From Streptomyces dangxiongensis (GTDB taxonomy: Bacteria; Actinomycetota; Actinomycetes; Streptomycetales; Streptomycetaceae): DNA of 64,000 bases. The position numbers and the translations under genes were made by a program. The first letter of the stretch is position 1. Every line of letters starts with the position of its first letter. Below, piece after piece: positions 42,191 through 51,554 of the stretch. The DNA is taken from positions 7,440,001 through 7,504,000 of the forward strand of contig NZ_CP033073.1 in NCBI RefSeq assembly GCF_003675325.1. The letters run 5' to 3'. The notes beneath the pieces were generated by a model. It ran no database searches and was not told the DNA's origin. It saw only the letters and a program-made list of their open reading frames with translations.

Positions 42191-42734
42191 GTGTCCGCCT
42201 CCTGGTGTGTCGCCGATGTGCGAAGTCGCAGCGCGAATACCCGCCTTCGGGCACCGCATGCCACCCGTCCTCGACGGTGTCCGCCGCCCGGGGCGCGCTG
42301 TGCCATCTGATCGTCTCCGTGGGGGCCGGCGAGGCGGACGTGCCCCGGACCCGGACCCGCGCCGCCCGTCGCCCCGCTCCGGCCGCACTGATCCGCGCCG
42401 CCCGCCCCCTTCCTCGTCGTCCGTCGCCACCCGCTCCGCGCGGCCGGAAACCGTGGTGTGGCCGGGAAGCAACCCCCGACACAACCGGTGGCTTTCCTTC
42501 CGTCGAAGTGGGGGCGTCTCGTCCGCGCCAAAGCCGACTCGCGCACCACCCTCGCCGCGAACCCCACGCCCCCCTCGCGCCGCCCCGTCCCGGCGTGCGC
42601 GTATGCGATATGCGACGCACCGTCACAGCGCCCCCGCACCTTCTTCACGCGAGGGCCACTTTCGGCCGAACCGTGTCCGGGACCGGTGCAGCGGGGCAGA
42701 CGGCGTGCCGTACGCCTGCCTAGCCTCCCGGGCC
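42191..42734. other. Intergenic region between divergent genes, nothing assigned
   Basis: About 540 bases separate the DUF5133 gene (minus) and a secreted protein gene (plus). Open frames here are artefacts of composition. Both promoters should lie here, but no consensus hexamers stand out. Confidence 0.4.
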
Positions 42735-43259
42735 ATGCGATCACCTCTGCCGAGACGCCTCGGGCTCACCGCCGTCCTCGCCCTCCTCCTCGCCGTCTTC
42801 GGCCTCGCCCCCAGCGCGAGCGCCGACCCCGCGCCGGCCTCCCTGACCTTCGCGACCGACAGTGCCACCACCACCCCCGGTGGCACGGTGAAGCTGTCGA
42901 TGACCATCACCAACAACAGGACCTACGACATCTGGTTCGTGTACCAGACGATCGACCCGACCTGGCTGACCACCCAGCGCCCGGACCTGAAGTACAGCTT
43001 CACCGGGTGCAGCCTGGCGACCGCGAGCGGCAGCACCGCCTGTTCCGGCACCGGGCCGAGCAACCTCGGCGGCAACTACGGCGCCACCATCGCGCCCGGG
43101 CAGAGCCGCACCGTCACGCTGACCCTCCAGGTCGCCGCCGACTCCGGCTGCAACGGCAACATCGGCTTCTACTCGTACTACTACGCCGAGTTCAGCGACA
43201 GCGCCAACACCAACGGCGGACCCGTCTACACGCCCGAGACGCGCGTCGTCTGCGCCTGA
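42735..43259 (+). CDS. Small secreted beta-rich protein
   Basis: A 174-residue exported protein. The signal peptide RRLGLTAVLALLLAVFGLAPS ends near ASADPAPA. The mature part looks like an immunoglobulin-like or COG1361-type beta sandwich: FATDSATTTPGGTVKLSMTI, IAPGQSRTVTLTLQV and SGCNGNIGFYSYYYAEF. Four cysteines (TGCS, TACS, SGCN, VVCA) could pair. No catalytic motif is visible, so a surface or matrix role is possible but unproven. It lies 400 bases before the polysaccharide cluster on the same strand. The ribosome-binding site is weak. Confidence 0.75.
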   Translation: MRSPLPRRLGLTAVLALLLAVFGLAPSASADPAPASLTFATDSATTTPGGTVKLSMTITNNRTYDIWFVYQTIDPTWLTTQRPDLKYSFTGCSLATASGSTACSGTGPSNLGGNYGATIAPGQSRTVTLTLQVAADSGCNGNIGFYSYYYAEFSDSANTNGGPVYTPETRVVCA

Positions 43260-43656
43260 CGGACTCCTCGGCCCCGTCGACCGGGTGGCCGAAACTCGCC
43301 CCGAGGGCGCCGGCCCCGCGCGGTACGGACCCGACATGTCGCCCGGCGGACCGCCATGGTCCGCCGGTGCGCCGCACCCCGGCCGGACCAGCGGGCCGGA
43401 GCCCTCCGTCCGCCGTGACCCCCCACATGGTGGCGACGCGAAAACGGTCGTTCAGGTTGCTTCGGGACGCTGTCGGACACCTGCACTTTTCCGTCATGTT
43501 CCGTAACTCGACCACAAAAGCTACACAGAGACATCACCATGTGACGCGACAGATGCGTCGACGACCGGCTTCTGAGGGGGACGCCGGCGTCACGCGAGGG
43601 GGTGTCCGCTCCATGGGAGCCGTGCTCACCCCTGCCCGGGGAGGGGACTTCACCGC
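43260..43656. other. Promoter-bearing intergenic region of the polysaccharide cluster
   Basis: Bases 43440-43560 are relatively AT-rich (GTAACTCGACCACAAAAGCT) against GC-rich surroundings. A short inverted repeat CCACATGGTGG lies near 43423. This is the likely promoter of the deacetylase gene. No coding sequence is supported. Confidence 0.45.
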
Positions 43657-45786
43657 ATGAAGCGGACCATACGCACCACCGCGCTGACGGTGGGCGCACT
43701 CATCGCCGCGCTCGGCCTGGGGGCCGGCCCGGCCGAGGCCGACGCCACCGCGCCGCGCGTCGACCTCAGAGTCCTGGTGGTGAGCGACGGCGGCCCGGCC
43801 ACCGACGCCATCGCCGCCGAACTCGACACCGCGGGAACGCCGTACACGAAGGTCGACCTCACACGGTCCGACCGGCCCACCATCGACGCGGGCTTCCTCG
43901 CCGACACCGTCGACGGCCGGCCCCGGGCCAGGTTCCAGGCCGTCGTCCTGCCCAACGACAACCCGTTCGCGGCCGGCAGCGCCGAGATGACCGCGCTCGC
44001 CGCCTACGAGCAGACCTACGCGATCCCGCAGGTCGACGCCTACACCTACGCCCGCCCCCAGGCCGGGCTCCAGGTCCCCACCTCGGGCGGCTACTCGGGC
44101 AGCATCGACGGTGTCCAGGCCCAGGTGACCGCGGCCGGCCGCGGCGGAGCCTTCGGCTACCTCGACGGCCCGGTGCCGTTCGAGGACAACTCGCCCAGCG
44201 TCGGCGAGAGTTACGCCTACCTGTCGACGCCCGCCGCCGGCGCCGACTTCACCCCCTACGTGCAGGCGCCCATCCCGGGCACCACCAGGCAGGGCTCCCT
44301 GGTCGGCGAGTACCGGCACGACGGGCGGCGCGAACTGGTCGTCACCTTCGTCTACAACCAGTACCAGCAGCAGTTCCGGCTGCTGGCCCGCGGCATCGTG
44401 GAGTGGATGACCGGCGGGGTGCACCTCGGCGCCTCCCGCAACTACTTCGCCGTACACGTGGACGACGTGTTCGCCGCCGACGACCGCTGGGACACCCGGC
44501 TCAACTGCACACCCGGCGACGTCGACTGCACCGGCGGCGCCGGCACCCCCAGCCCCATCCGGATGACCCCGGCCGACGTCGACCACGCCACCGCCTGGCA
44601 GAACAGCCGCCACTTCACCTTCGACATGGTCTACAACGGCGCCGGCAGCGTCGACCAGCGCGAGGACAACGACGGCGTCGACCAGCTCGCCGACAGGCTG
44701 ATCACCGACCGGAACCAGTTCCGCTGGGTCAACCACACCTACACGCACGCCTTCCTCGGCTGCGAGCAGAACGTCACCGTCGTACCGTGGACCTGCACCA
44801 CCAACGCCGACGGCAGCACCAAGTGGGTCAGCCGCACCGCGATCGACAACGAGATCCTCACCAACCGCGTCTGGGGACAGGTGGCCGGACTCCCGCTCGA
44901 CAACACCGAGCTGGTCACCGGCGAGCACTCCGGCCTCAGGATCCTGCCGCAGCAGCCCGCGGACAACCCCAACCTGGCCCTCGCCCTCACGGACAACAAC
45001 GTCACGTGGCTCGCCTCGGACAACTCCCGCGACCCCCAGCAGCGCCAGGTCGGCCCCGCCACCACGGTCGCCCGCTACCCGATGAACGTCTTCTACAACG
45101 CGGGCAGGACCGCCGAACAGGTCGACGAGTACAACTGGCTCTACACCGGCCGCGCCCAGGGCGGCAGCGGCATCTGCGAGGACAACCCGGCGACCACCAC
45201 CTGCCTGTCCGCGCCCCTGGACACCGGCACCGGCTACACCGGCTACATCGTGCCGCTGGAGACCCGGATCGCCCTCGGACACGTGCTGTCCAACGACCCC
45301 AAGCCGCACTTCATCCACCAGTCGAACCTCGCCGAGGACCGCATCGCCTACCCCGTCCTCGACGGCGTCCTGGACGGCTACGACGCCCTGTTCGCGGACA
45401 GCACCCCCGTGGTCGACCTGCGGATGAAGGACATCGGCGTCGAACTCCAGCGCCGCGCCGCCTGGAAGACCGCCGTACAGGCCGGCCAGGTGACCGCCTA
45501 CCGCATCGGTGGCACCGTCACCGTGCAGGGGCCGAACGGCACCGCCGTCCCCGCGACCCTGCCCGCCGGCACCACCCGCGGTACCACCGCCTTCGGCACC
45601 GCCTACGCGGGCACCCTCTCCGGCTGGACCACCTCCGCCGGCAGCGCGCTCACCTTCACCCTGCCGTCCTCGGCCGCCGCCCCGGCGGCGACCGCCGGCA
45701 CCACCGCCGCGGCCACCGCCCCGACCCCGCACACCAGGGTCCCGGCGGGCGTGACCGAACAGGTTCCGTACACCCCGGAGAGCTGA
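43657..45786 (+). CDS. Secreted NodB-fold polysaccharide deacetylase (Agd3/CE18-like), exopolysaccharide cluster
   Basis: A 709-residue secreted protein. The signal peptide is TIRTTALTVGALIAALGLG up to AEADAT. Residues 35-260 form an alpha/beta region opening VDLRVLVVSDGGPATDAI. A deacetylase-like region starts FAVHVDDVF (D269-D270, motif 1 metal/base Asp), with the zinc-type motif H360-T-Y-T-H364 in WVNHTYTHAF (NodB motif 2) and VARYPMNVF as candidate motif 3. The C-terminus is a beta-rich Thr/Ala tail. Such enzymes remove N-acetyl groups from exopolysaccharide, making it cationic. Layout and cluster partners fit fungal Agd3 (CE18) better than ordinary CE4. GGGGAGGGG precedes the ATG. Exact family membership needs a profile search. 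Confidence 0.72.
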   Translation: MKRTIRTTALTVGALIAALGLGAGPAEADATAPRVDLRVLVVSDGGPATDAIAAELDTAGTPYTKVDLTRSDRPTIDAGFLADTVDGRPRARFQAVVLPNDNPFAAGSAEMTALAAYEQTYAIPQVDAYTYARPQAGLQVPTSGGYSGSIDGVQAQVTAAGRGGAFGYLDGPVPFEDNSPSVGESYAYLSTPAAGADFTPYVQAPIPGTTRQGSLVGEYRHDGRRELVVTFVYNQYQQQFRLLARGIVEWMTGGVHLGASRNYFAVHVDDVFAADDRWDTRLNCTPGDVDCTGGAGTPSPIRMTPADVDHATAWQNSRHFTFDMVYNGAGSVDQREDNDGVDQLADRLITDRNQFRWVNHTYTHAFLGCEQNVTVVPWTCTTNADGSTKWVSRTAIDNEILTNRVWGQVAGLPLDNTELVTGEHSGLRILPQQPADNPNLALALTDNNVTWLASDNSRDPQQRQVGPATTVARYPMNVFYNAGRTAEQVDEYNWLYTGRAQGGSGICEDNPATTTCLSAPLDTGTGYTGYIVPLETRIALGHVLSNDPKPHFIHQSNLAEDRIAYPVLDGVLDGYDALFADSTPVVDLRMKDIGVELQRRAAWKTAVQAGQVTAYRIGGTVTVQGPNGTAVPATLPAGTTRGTTAFGTAYAGTLSGWTTSAGSALTFTLPSSAAAPAATAGTTAAATAPTPHTRVPAGVTEQVPYTPES

Positions 45787-45809
45787 ACGGCGCACCGAAC
45801 CCAGGGCCG

Positions 45810-45853
45810 GTCCGGCCGGCTCCCGCACGCCTCGCGACGGGAGCCGGCCGGAC
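45810..45853. terminator. Strong hairpin between deacetylase and glycosyltransferase genes
   Basis: A perfect 16-bp inverted repeat (45810-45825, 45838-45853, arm GTCCGGCCGGCTCCCG) with a 12-base loop, 24 bases after the deacetylase stop and 77 before the next start. It may terminate, or attenuate between secretion and synthesis genes. Confidence 0.65.
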
Positions 45854-45929
45854 GGGCCCGGGTTCCGGCCGCCCGTCGGCGCCCGGAACCCGCACGACCA
45901 CCCCACACCTCGGCCGTGGAGCCCCATCG

Positions 45930-47441
45930 ATGCACGTTCAGCACGGCGCGCGCCGCTCCGGCGCGGCGCACGTCACCCTGCTCACCGAAGGCACCTACCC
46001 GCACAGCCATGGCGGCGTCAGCGTCTGGTGCGACCAGCTCGTCCAGGGCATGCCCGACCTCGACTTCGACGTCGTCGCCGTCACCGGCACCGGACGCGAA
46101 CCCGTCGTCTGGGACCTGCCCGCCCACGTCCACAGCGTGCTCTCCGTACCCATGTGGGGGACCCCGCCGGAGGGCCGTCCGCCCCGGGGCCGGGCCCGCA
46201 ACCGGCTCACGGCCGCCTACGAACGCTTCCTCACCGCGCTCCTCGACCCGCGCGCCGAGGACGGCTTCCCGCCCGCGCTGTACACGATGGCCCGGGCCGC
46301 CGCCGACGGCACACTGAGCGCGTTCCTGCGCGGCGACCGGGCCATCGCCCTCCTCGCCGCGGTGTGGAACCGCCCGGGACTCCCGGTCCGGGAGGCCGCC
46401 CCCACCCTGCACGACGCGGTCACCGCCACCGCCCTGCTGGAACACGCCCTGCGCCCGCTCGCCGCCCCCCCGCCCCGGAACGGGGTGGCCCACGCCGTCA
46501 GCGGCGGGGTGGCCGTGCTGCCGGGTCTCGCCGGGCTGGAGCAGTACGAGGTCCCGCTGCTGCTCACCGAACACGGCGTGTACCTGCGGGAACGCTACCT
46601 CGGCTATCGCACCGCTCCCTACCGCTGGCCGGTGAAGGCCCTCGTCCTCGGCTTCTTCCGGCTGCTGGCGGAGGAGAGCTACCGCCGGGCCGCCCTGATC
46701 ACCCCCGGCAACCGCTACAACCGGCTCTGGGAGGAGCAGGGCGGCGCGGACCCGCAGGCCATCCGCACCGTCTACAACGGCGTGGACCCGGCCGCGTTCC
46801 CGCCCGCCGGACCCGAACCCGGCGTGCCGACGCTCAGTTGGGCCGGCCGCGTCGACCCCATCAAGGACCTGGAGACCCTCATCCGCGCGTTCGCCCTGGT
46901 CCGCAAGGAGGTACCCGAGGCCCGGCTGCGGCTCTTCGGCGGCACACCACGCGGTGGAGAGGCCTACCGGGAACGCTGCGAGGCCCTCGCCGCCGAACTG
47001 GGACACGCCGACGCCGTCACCTTCGAGGGCCGCGTCGACGACATCAAGGACGCCTACGCCGCCGGGAACGTCGTGATGCTCTCCAGCATCAGCGAGGGCT
47101 TCCCGTTCACCCTCATCGAGGCCATGTCCTGCGGCCGGGCCACCGTCTCCACCGACGTCGGCGGCGTCCGGGAGGCCGTGGGCGGCACCGGGCTCGTCGT
47201 CCCGCCGCGCGACCCCGCCCGCATGGCGGCAGCGGCGCTGGAACTGCTCGGCGACGCCGAGCGGCGCAGGGCGATGGGGGAGGCGGCCCGGCTGCGGGTG
47301 ATCGAGCAGTTCACACTGCGCCAGACCATCGACACCTTCCGCTCGATCTACCTCGAACTGCCCACCCGCGTCCGGCCGTCCACCGAGCCGGCCGCGCAGG
47401 GCGAGGCGCTGCCCCTCACCGCGGGGAGCCTGTCCGGATGA
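45930..47441 (+). CDS. PelF-type GT4 glycosyltransferase
   Basis: A 503-residue cytoplasmic retaining glycosyltransferase, about the length of PelF (~507). The N-terminal PelF/DUF3492 signature is VTLLTEGTYPHSHGGVSVWCDQL; a GT-B linker region carries TEHGVYLRERYLGYR. The C-terminal nucleotide-sugar domain has VYNGVDPAAF, GRVDPIKDLETLI and the EX7E motif EGFPFTLIEAMSCG. PelF uses a UDP-amino sugar to polymerise Pel; the related fungal protein Gtb3 makes galactosaminogalactan. The stop overlaps the next start (ATGA), so it is coupled to the membrane protein. GGAG precedes the ATG. Confidence 0.88.
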   Translation: MHVQHGARRSGAAHVTLLTEGTYPHSHGGVSVWCDQLVQGMPDLDFDVVAVTGTGREPVVWDLPAHVHSVLSVPMWGTPPEGRPPRGRARNRLTAAYERFLTALLDPRAEDGFPPALYTMARAAADGTLSAFLRGDRAIALLAAVWNRPGLPVREAAPTLHDAVTATALLEHALRPLAAPPPRNGVAHAVSGGVAVLPGLAGLEQYEVPLLLTEHGVYLRERYLGYRTAPYRWPVKALVLGFFRLLAEESYRRAALITPGNRYNRLWEEQGGADPQAIRTVYNGVDPAAFPPAGPEPGVPTLSWAGRVDPIKDLETLIRAFALVRKEVPEARLRLFGGTPRGGEAYRERCEALAAELGHADAVTFEGRVDDIKDAYAAGNVVMLSSISEGFPFTLIEAMSCGRATVSTDVGGVREAVGGTGLVVPPRDPARMAAAALELLGDAERRRAMGEAARLRVIEQFTLRQTIDTFRSIYLELPTRVRPSTEPAAQGEALPLTAGSLSG

Positions 47442-48835
47442 GCGGCCCCATGGCGCTCGAACCGGGCGGCACCGAACAGGACACCCTCGCGCTGCGGCTC
47501 GCCGAGCCGCCCGCGCGCCGCGACGACCACACGCTGGCCCTGCGGCTGCCCAGACGCGGCCCCGACCCGGAGGCGGTCAGCCGGCTGGCCGCCGATCTCG
47601 CCGACCGCGTCGGCCCGGCCGTCCATCCGTACGAGGTGGCCGCCCTGCTGGAGGCCGAGGGCCTGACGGCCGACGAGATCAGGCAACGCTACGGCCACAC
47701 CGGCCTGTTCTCCCTGGCCGCCGCCCTGTACGAGCAGGTGCCCCGGACCTTCCCGGAACCCGCGCCCACGGCCGACCCCTGGCGCCCGGACACGGTCCGC
47801 AGCCTGCTGCGCGGCGCGCTGTTCGCGCTGCCGGGCCTCGCCTACCTGCTCACCGCACCCCTGTGGCACCCCGGCCGGCACGCCGCCGCGCTCATCACCG
47901 CCGGACTGGTCTCCTGGGCGTGGGGACAGGCCCTCGGCCACCGCGCCCACCTGCGGATGGCCACCGGCCGCCGGGAGGCCGCCCGCACCCTGCTCACCGG
48001 CGCCCCGCTGGGCGCGGCGCTGGCCACCGCGTCCGCCGTCCCGCTCGCCGGCGCCGCCGGTCCGGTGCTCGCGGCGGCGGCGGCGCAGTCGCTGTACCTC
48101 GCGGCAGCGGGCGTCCTGCTGGTCCTGGCCCGGGAGCGGCTGCTGCTGGCCGCACTCACCCCGCTGATCGCGGGCGCCGCCGTACTGCCCTGGTGGGAAC
48201 CCGGCACCGCCGTGCGCACCGGGCTGCCGCTGCTCGCACTGCTGGCCACTCTCGCCGGCACCGGCCACGCCCTGCGCACCGCCCTCGCCACCCCGGCCGC
48301 GGCCGGCGGCACCCGGCCCCGGCTGCGGTGGTCCTTGCCGTACGGACTGTTCGGGCTGGCCGCGGGCGTGCTGGTACTGCTGGAGGGGCGGCGCGAACCG
48401 TACGCGGTGATCGTGCTGACGGTCAGCATGGGCCCCGCCGAATGGCTGCTGTACCGCTACCGGGGCCTGTCCGTCGCCGCCCTGCGCGCCACCGCCACCC
48501 CCGCCGCCTTCCTGCTGCGCTCCGCCGCCGTCCTCGGCGGCTGCCTGGTCGCCTACGTGCTGCCGCTGCTGCCCGCCGCCTACCTCACCGGTGCGGCACC
48601 GGCTCCGCTGCTGCTGCTCGCGGCGACCCTGTGGACCGCGCTGCTCCTCCAGGCGTTCGGAGCCGCCTGGCCACCGGCCGTGATCTGTCTGGCCGCCGCC
48701 GCGACGGCCGGCGCGGCGGCGCTGCTGCACCTGCCACCGGGCCGTACCGCCCTGCCGCTGTGCTGCGGCGCGGCCGTGACGGCCCTGGTGGCCTGCGCCC
48801 TGCGGCTGCTCGGCCGGCCCGCCCGGCACGCCTGA
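47438..48835 (+). CDS. Polytopic membrane protein of exopolysaccharide cluster
   Basis: A 465-residue protein. Residues 1-125 are soluble, with a LADRVGPAVHPYEVAALLEA and DEIRQRYGH helical segment. From about residue 128 (LRGALFALPGLAYLLTAPLW) to the end there are about 10-12 hydrophobic helices with basic loops. No transporter signature is recognised; it has the feel of a PelG/Wzx-like or polymer-export membrane partner. The ATGA overlap with the glycosyltransferase gene implies equimolar synthesis. In the fungal pathway glycosyltransferase and membrane parts are thought to be one polypeptide, which would match this coupled pair. Function is inferred from context. Confidence 0.75.
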   Translation: MSGPMALEPGGTEQDTLALRLAEPPARRDDHTLALRLPRRGPDPEAVSRLAADLADRVGPAVHPYEVAALLEAEGLTADEIRQRYGHTGLFSLAAALYEQVPRTFPEPAPTADPWRPDTVRSLLRGALFALPGLAYLLTAPLWHPGRHAAALITAGLVSWAWGQALGHRAHLRMATGRREAARTLLTGAPLGAALATASAVPLAGAAGPVLAAAAAQSLYLAAAGVLLVLARERLLLAALTPLIAGAAVLPWWEPGTAVRTGLPLLALLATLAGTGHALRTALATPAAAGGTRPRLRWSLPYGLFGLAAGVLVLLEGRREPYAVIVLTVSMGPAEWLLYRYRGLSVAALRATATPAAFLLRSAAVLGGCLVAYVLPLLPAAYLTGAAPAPLLLLAATLWTALLLQAFGAAWPPAVICLAAAATAGAAALLHLPPGRTALPLCCGAAVTALVACALRLLGRPARHA

Positions 48836-48880
48836 CCCACACCGCTCGTCCCCGCGCAACCGACCGGAAGGAACTCCGAC

Positions 48881-49882
48881 TTGACCCCCGCACCGCTCGC
48901 CGCCGTCACCGGAGCCGAGGGCTTCATCGGCTCCCACCTCACCGAGGCCCTGGTCGCCTCGGGCCACCGGGTCAGAGCCATGGCCCAGTACAACTCCTTC
49001 TCCTCCTACGGCTGGCTGGAGACCCTCGCCCCGGACGTCCTGGACCACGTGGAGATCGTCCTCGGCGACGTCCGCGACCCCGGCTCGGTCCGCGGCCTGC
49101 TCGACGGCGCCGACGTCGCCTACCACCTGGCCGCGCTGATCGCGATCCCGTACTCCTACCGGGCCCCGCACAGCTACGTGGACACCAACGTCACCGGCAC
49201 CCTCAACGTGCTGGAGGCGGTCCGCGCCCTCGGCACGCCCCGGCTGGTGCACACCTCCACCAGCGAGACCTACGGCACCGCGCGGACCGTGCCCATCACC
49301 GAGGACCACCCCATCAACACCCAGTCCCCGTACGCCGCTTCGAAGGCCGGCGGCGACCGGCTGGCCGACAGCTACCACGCCAGCTTCGGTACCCCGGTCG
49401 TCACGCTCCGCCCGTTCAACACCTTCGGCCCGCGCCAGTCGATGCGCGCCGTCATCCCCACCGTCATCGGCCAGGTCGCGGCGGGGGAGCGGACCATCAC
49501 CCTCGGCGATCTGCGCCCCACCCGTGACTTCACCTTCGTCCGGGACACCGCGCAGGCGTTCCTCGCCGTCGGCACCGCACCCGCCGAGCAGGTCGTCGGC
49601 CGCACCTTCAACGCCGGGACGGGTGGCGAGATCTCCGTCGGCGACCTCGTCGCGCTGATCGGCAAGGTGATGGACACCGCCCTCGACGTCCGCGAGGACC
49701 CCGCGCGCATCCGGCCGGCCAACTCCGAGGTCATGCGGCTGGTCGCCGACGCAACCCGGCTCGCCGGGGCCACCGGCTGGCAGCCCGCCCACACCCTGGA
49801 ACAGGGCCTCGCCCACACCGTGGAGTTCTTCCGCGACCCGGCCAACCTGGCCCGCTACAAGACCGCTATCTACAACATCTGA
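48881..49882 (+). CDS. SDR-family nucleotide-sugar 4,6-dehydratase/epimerase (LegB-like)
   Basis: A 333-residue extended SDR enzyme. The NAD motif is VTGAEGFIGSHLTEAL. The region AMAQYNSFSSYGWLETL and the block ALIAIPYSYRAPHSYVDTN are typical of LegB-type UDP-HexNAc 4,6-dehydratases. The catalytic STSETYG and YAASK (Tyr/Lys) are intact, with RPFNTFGPRQS. Dehydratases of this type start legionaminic or related deoxy-amino sugar synthesis, although simple 4-epimerisation cannot be excluded. TTG 48881 follows AAGGAA. It is 45 bases after the membrane protein gene in the same operon. Confidence 0.88.
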   Translation: MTPAPLAAVTGAEGFIGSHLTEALVASGHRVRAMAQYNSFSSYGWLETLAPDVLDHVEIVLGDVRDPGSVRGLLDGADVAYHLAALIAIPYSYRAPHSYVDTNVTGTLNVLEAVRALGTPRLVHTSTSETYGTARTVPITEDHPINTQSPYAASKAGGDRLADSYHASFGTPVVTLRPFNTFGPRQSMRAVIPTVIGQVAAGERTITLGDLRPTRDFTFVRDTAQAFLAVGTAPAEQVVGRTFNAGTGGEISVGDLVALIGKVMDTALDVREDPARIRPANSEVMRLVADATRLAGATGWQPAHTLEQGLAHTVEFFRDPANLARYKTAIYNI

Positions 49883-49933
49883 CCCGACCGGCACGTCCCC
49901 CCTGTGTCCTTGCGTCAACGAAGGAGGAGCCCC

Positions 49934-50647
49934 ATGCACGCAGTGATTCTGGCGGGAGGCAAGGGCGTCCGGCTGCGGCCCTACACCACCGCGCTGCCCA
50001 AGCCGCTCGTCCCGATCGGCGACCAGCACGCCATCCTGGAGATCGTGCTGCGCCAGTTGTCGGCCGCGGGTTTCACCCGCTGCACCATCGCGATAGGCCA
50101 CCTGGGCGAGATCATCCGCGCGTACGTCGGCGACGGCTCCCAGTGGGGCATGAGCGTCGACTACGCCACCGAGGAGAGCCCGCTCGGCACCATGGGCCCG
50201 CTGCTCAACCTCAGGGACCGGCTGCCCGAGACGTTCCTGGTGATGAACGGCGACATCCTCACCGACCTCGACTACGCCGACGTACTGCGCCGCCACGAGC
50301 GGTCGGGTGCGCCGCTGACCATCGCCACGTACGCCCGCAAGGTCCACATCGACTTCGGCGTGCTCACCACCGACGCGAGCAGGGTCGTGGCGTTCACCGA
50401 GAAGCCCAGCATGGACTACCGCGTCTCCATGGGCGTCTACGGCCTCAGCCGCGCGACCCTGGACGGCTACACGCCGGGCCTGCCGCTCGGCTTCGACGAA
50501 CTCGTCCTGGACCTGCTGAAGCACCAGGACCCGCCGCACGCCTACGAGTTCGACGGCTACTGGCTGGACATCGGCCGTCCCGACGACTACGACCGGGCCA
50601 ACGCGGAGTTCACCAGCCGCAAGTCCCTGCTGCTCAAGGGAGCCTGA
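49934..50647 (+). CDS. Sugar nucleotidyltransferase
   Basis: A 237-residue NTP-transferase (RmlA/GalU/RfbF-like). The pyrophosphorylase signature is ILAGGKGVRLRPYTTALPKPL, followed by the metal/phosphate region LVMNGDILTDLDY and FTEKPSMDY. It ends with YWLDIGRPDDYDRANAEF, a typical sugar-1-phosphate guanylyl/thymidylyl-transferase close. It makes an NDP-sugar donor, the base being unknown. AAGGAGGAG precedes ATG 49934. It stands between two SDR enzymes in the operon and so likely provides the substrate they act on. Confidence 0.9.
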   Translation: MHAVILAGGKGVRLRPYTTALPKPLVPIGDQHAILEIVLRQLSAAGFTRCTIAIGHLGEIIRAYVGDGSQWGMSVDYATEESPLGTMGPLLNLRDRLPETFLVMNGDILTDLDYADVLRRHERSGAPLTIATYARKVHIDFGVLTTDASRVVAFTEKPSMDYRVSMGVYGLSRATLDGYTPGLPLGFDELVLDLLKHQDPPHAYEFDGYWLDIGRPDDYDRANAEFTSRKSLLLKGA

Positions 50648-50654
50648 GTACCAC

Positions 50655-51554
50655 ATGCGTATTCTCGTCCTCGGCGGCACCGGGTATCTGGGCCGCCACG
50701 TGGCCGAGCGGCTGCGCGCCCTGCCGGGCGCGCACGTCGTCGCCGCCGGCCGCACCGCCTCCGCGGGATTCGGCGTCGACCTCGCGACCGACCCGCCCGA
50801 GCGGCTCGCGAAGACCCTGGTGACGGCCGCCCCCGACGCCGTGGTCAACTGCGCGGGCGCCACCGGCGGCGACGCCGTCACCCTGGCCGAGGTCAACGCC
50901 CGTGGTCCGGCCGTACTCTGCGCGGCGCTGCGCGAGGCGGCTCCCACCGCCCGCCTCGTGCACCTGGGTTCGGCCGCCGAGTACGGGCCGGGCACCGCGG
51001 GTGTGCCGGTCACCGAGTCGGCGCCCGCCTGTCCGGTGACGCCGTACGGCGCGACCAAGCTGGCGGGTACGGTGGCGGTGACCTCCGCCGCCCTGGACGC
51101 GGTGGTGCTGCGGGTCGGCAATCCGGTCGGCCCCGGCGCACCCCTCGCGAGCCTGCCCGGCCGGCTGGTCGCGCTGCTCCGCTCGGCCGGGCAGGACCCG
51201 GAGGCGGTGCTGCGCCTCGGGGACCTCTCCGCGCACCGCGACTTCGTCGACGTGCGCGACGTGGCCCGGGCGGCCGAGTCCGCCGTCACCGCCCCCGGGC
51301 CCCTGCCCGCCGTGCTCAACATCGGCAGCGGAACGGCCGTCCCCGTCCGGGAGCTGGTGCACGGCCTGGCCCGGCGGGCGGGGTTCCGGGGACGGATGGA
51401 GGAGAGCACGGCCGGCTCGGCGCGCTCCGCGCAGGTGTCGTGGCAGTGCTCGGACGTCTCCGCCGCGGCCCGGGCCCTGGGCTGGCGGCCGGCCCACAGC
51501 CTCGACGACGCCCTCGCCGCGCTGTGGACGGCCGACGCGGAGCGCGTGCCGTGA
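50655..51554 (+). CDS. NAD(P)-dependent epimerase/reductase (RmlD-like SDR)
   Basis: A 299-residue SDR enzyme. The Rossmann motif is ILVLGGTGYLGRHVAERL; then VNCAGATGGDAVTLAEVNA, HLGSAAEYG and YGATK (active Tyr/Lys). DVRDVARAAESAV and the C-terminal ALGWRPAHSLDDAL fit the extended SDR pattern. It is likely an epimerase or 4-ketoreductase finishing the nucleotide sugar made by the preceding genes. The start is 7 bases after the nucleotidyltransferase stop; its own stop overlaps the next start (GTGA). Confidence 0.85.
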   Translation: MRILVLGGTGYLGRHVAERLRALPGAHVVAAGRTASAGFGVDLATDPPERLAKTLVTAAPDAVVNCAGATGGDAVTLAEVNARGPAVLCAALREAAPTARLVHLGSAAEYGPGTAGVPVTESAPACPVTPYGATKLAGTVAVTSAALDAVVLRVGNPVGPGAPLASLPGRLVALLRSAGQDPEAVLRLGDLSAHRDFVDVRDVARAAESAVTAPGPLPAVLNIGSGTAVPVRELVHGLARRAGFRGRMEESTAGSARSAQVSWQCSDVSAAARALGWRPAHSLDDALAALWTADAERVP

